Part shown: piece after piece, positions 8,299 through 10,092 of the stretch | Layout: every line of letters begins with the position of its first letter | How positions within the stretch are numbered: position 1 is the first letter of the stretch | Source of the DNA: Deltaproteobacteria bacterium | Lineage (GTDB): Bacteria > Desulfobacterota > Desulfarculia > Desulfarculales > Desulfarculaceae | Assembly (NCBI GenBank): GCA_021815655.1 | Contig: JAKAGJ010000028.1 | Coordinates: 1 to 10,092, forward strand | Direction of reading: 5' to 3' | DNA: 10,092 nucleotides | Position numbers and translations under genes: made by a program | The notes under the pieces: model-generated | Told to the model about the DNA's origin: nothing | Database searches by the model: none | What the model saw: the letters and a program-made list of their open reading frames with translations, nothing else

Positions 8299-9186
8299 AT
8301 GCCCCACGCCACGGTGAATATATTGCGCGGCAGCCTCGCGCTGTCGCTATATGTGCTGAACACGATCTTCTGGACCTCCCTATTGTTCCTGGTGGCCATC
8401 CCCAAACTGGCCCTGCCGATGCGGGCGTGCCAGCAGGCCTTTGCCCGCCTGAGCGTCACCCTGGCCAATTGTTGGATTTGCGTGAACAACTTCAATTTAC
8501 GCCTGGTCAATCGGGTACGTTGGGAAATCCAGGGCCTGGCCGGGCTCAAGAAGGACGCCTGGTACCTCCTGGTGGCCAACCACCAGTCCTGGATGGACAT
8601 CCTGGTCCTGCAGAAGGCCCTCCTGGGGCGGGTGCCCTTCTTGCGGTTCTTCATCAAGAAGAACCTGATCTGGATGCCCTTCCTGGGCCAGGCCTGGTGG
8701 GTGATGGACTTCCCCTTCCTGCGGCGCTACAGCAAGGCCCAGCTCCGCAAGAACCCCGGCCTGGCCAAGAAGGACCTCAAGGCCATCAGCCGGGCCTGCG
8801 AGAAATTCAAGCTGCTGCCCACCACGGTGATGGTCTTCGCCGAGGGCTCGCGGGTCACCGCCGCCAAGCGGGCCCACCAGGAGTCGCCCTATGCCCACCT
8901 GCTCAAGCCCAAGGTGGGAGGCATCGCCCGCACCCTCAAGGCCATGGGCGGGCATTTGGACGCGGTGCTCAACGTCACCGTGGCCTATCCCCAGGGGGTC
9001 AAGGGCTTCTGGCAGTTCATCTGCTCCAAGCACGAGACGGTGCGGGTCAAGGTGGAGAACATCTCCGTCAAGAGCCTGCCCTTCCGGCAGGGCGGCCAGG
9101 CCGGCGGCGGCAGCCATCAGGTGCAGGAGTGGCTCAACGCCCTGTGGCGGGATAAGGACCATCTGCTGGAGGAGATGAATTCCTGA
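8299..9186 (+). CDS. YihG-like lysophospholipid acyltransferase (PlsC superfamily)
   Basis: A membrane acyltransferase that probably transfers a fatty acyl group to lysophosphatidic acid or another lysophospholipid at the inner membrane. The 295 residues begin with a hydrophobic helix (about 12-35). The catalytic N-H-x4-D motif follows as NHQSWMD (94-100; His95, Asp100), then the substrate-binding FAEGSR (180-185). The segment WVMDFPFLRRYSKAQL (134-149), the CEKFKLLPTTVMVF stretch (167-180) and LLKPKVGGIA (201-210) recall E. coli YihG and related LCLAT1-type enzymes rather than classical PlsC. The exact acceptor is not known. AGGTGA lies seven bases before the ATG. The first ~75 codons are poorer in G+C than the rest. 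The transporter gene follows after 25 bases, so they are probably one operon. Confidence 0.9.
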   Translation: MPHATVNILRGSLALSLYVLNTIFWTSLLFLVAIPKLALPMRACQQAFARLSVTLANCWICVNNFNLRLVNRVRWEIQGLAGLKKDAWYLLVANHQSWMDILVLQKALLGRVPFLRFFIKKNLIWMPFLGQAWWVMDFPFLRRYSKAQLRKNPGLAKKDLKAISRACEKFKLLPTTVMVFAEGSRVTAAKRAHQESPYAHLLKPKVGGIARTLKAMGGHLDAVLNVTVAYPQGVKGFWQFICSKHETVRVKVENISVKSLPFRQGGQAGGGSHQVQEWLNALWRDKDHLLEEMNS

Positions 9187-9211
9187 CCCTCAAGGCGCGG
9201 GAGGCAGGGGC

Positions 9212-10092
9212 GTGAGGCTAGCCGAGGGCTGGCGAACCAGGGCCCAGGGCGTGTTGCTGGTCAACCTGGCCACCCTGGCCTGGGCCAGCAACGCCGTGCT
9301 GGGGCGCTATTTGCGCGACGACATCGGCCCCTTGACCCTCACCGCCCTGCGTTTCGGCGCCGCCGGGGCCTGGTTCGCCTTTTTGCTGCGCCGCCACGAG
9401 CCCGCCGAGCGCCGCCTGGGGGCGGACAAGTGGTGGCTCCTGGCCATGGGTCTGGCCGGCGTGGCCGTCTTCAGCCCCCTGCTCTACCTGGGCCTGCACC
9501 ACTCCACGGCCATCAACTCATCCCTGTTCCAGGGCTTCTCGCCTCTCATCACCGCCCTCATAGCCGGGGTCATGATCGCCGAGCCGGTGAGCCGGCGCCA
9601 AAAAACCGGGGCCGTGCTGGGGCTCCTGGGCGTGCTGGGGCTCATCTCCGGCGGGTCCCTGGATTTTCTGCTGGGGCTCAAGTTCAACCCCGGTGATCTC
9701 ATGCTCCTGGCCGCGGCGGTGGTCTGGGCCGTCTACTCGGTGATCGGCCGCCGGGTGATGCGCACCCGCTCCCCGGTATCGGCCACGGGGCTCTCCACCC
9801 TGCTGGCCCTGCCCCTGCTGTTGGCCGCGGCCCTGGTGGAGCTGTGGTTCATCCCCTTCCACGCCACGCCGCTGACCATCGCCGCCGTGGCGCACATCTG
9901 CCTGGTGCCCACCATCATCGGCTACTGGTGCTGGAACCGGGCGGTGCAGATATTGAGCGCCGGCGGGGCCATGGTCTTCTACAACACCCTGCCCCTCTAC
10001 GGGGCGCTGCTGGGCGCCCTGGCCCTGCATGAGCCGTTTACCTCCACCCATATGGTCTATGGCGGCCTGATCGTGGCTGGCGGCCTATGGGG
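9212..10092 (+). CDS. EamA/DMT-family transporter, cut by the right edge
   Basis: An inner-membrane transporter of the drug/metabolite transporter superfamily, which moves small molecules such as amino acids or metabolites; the substrate cannot be told. At least 293 residues are present, arranged as two EamA repeats (about 14-146 and 161-293), each ending in the family's Glu-containing signature: AEPVSRRQKTGAVLGLLGV (123-141) and HEPFTSTHMVYGGLIVAGG (273-291). About ten hydrophobic segments are expected, with most already visible, so only a short C-terminus is missing. The start is a GTG at 9212, preceded by GGAGG seven bases upstream; the first in-frame ATG (9446) would delete the first two helices. 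It lies 25 bases after the acyltransferase gene and is probably co-transcribed. Confidence 0.9.
   Translation, partial: MRLAEGWRTRAQGVLLVNLATLAWASNAVLGRYLRDDIGPLTLTALRFGAAGAWFAFLLRRHEPAERRLGADKWWLLAMGLAGVAVFSPLLYLGLHHSTAINSSLFQGFSPLITALIAGVMIAEPVSRRQKTGAVLGLLGVLGLISGGSLDFLLGLKFNPGDLMLLAAAVVWAVYSVIGRRVMRTRSPVSATGLSTLLALPLLLAAALVELWFIPFHATPLTIAAVAHICLVPTIIGYWCWNRAVQILSAGGAMVFYNTLPLYGALLGALALHEPFTSTHMVYGGLIVAGGLW

Overview
The window is a G+C-rich bacterial chromosome segment of mostly housekeeping and cell-envelope genes. The dense coding, strong G/C third-position bias, dprA-topA pair, DUF4412-type exported protein and gamma-class carbonic anhydrase would suit a Desulfobacterota (deltaproteobacterial) chromosome. 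That placement is an inference from gene content and composition, not from a marker phylogeny. I see no rRNA, tRNA, CRISPR array, transposase, integrase or phage structural gene.

Layout, left to right. (1) Positions 1-95 hold the first 31 codons of an exported or membrane-anchored protein on the minus strand. Just upstream of it is a DUF4412-like periplasmic protein (101-772, minus) with a Gly/Met-rich repeat tail. (2) A divergent intergenic region leads to dprA (single-stranded DNA handling in natural transformation) and topA (DNA topoisomerase I with five C-terminal zinc modules), separated by a probable terminator. (3) A small cysteine-rich gene (4812-5114, plus) is clearly poorer in G+C than its neighbours. 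It ends at a perfect 10-bp hairpin shared with the convergent engB. (4) engB (ribosome-assembly GTPase) and a gamma-carbonic-anhydrase-family gene lie on the minus strand. The latter is divergent from lipA (lipoyl synthase), and the two probably share overlapping promoter -10 elements near 6457-6464. (5) lipA converges with an orphan lipoprotein gene, with only 8 bases between their stop codons. (6) A 321-base gene-free stretch contains an A+T-rich inverted repeat. (7) A YihG-like membrane acyltransferase and a GTG-initiated EamA/DMT transporter follow as a probable operon. The transporter is cut by the right edge.

The genes form several short transcription units rather than one pathway. No convincing undescribed multi-gene system is present. 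The points most worth a second look are the compositionally atypical Cys-rich small protein placed after dprA-topA, the inverted repeat at 8166-8197, the shared promoter between the carbonic-anhydrase gene and lipA, and two exported proteins of unknown role with low-complexity tails.
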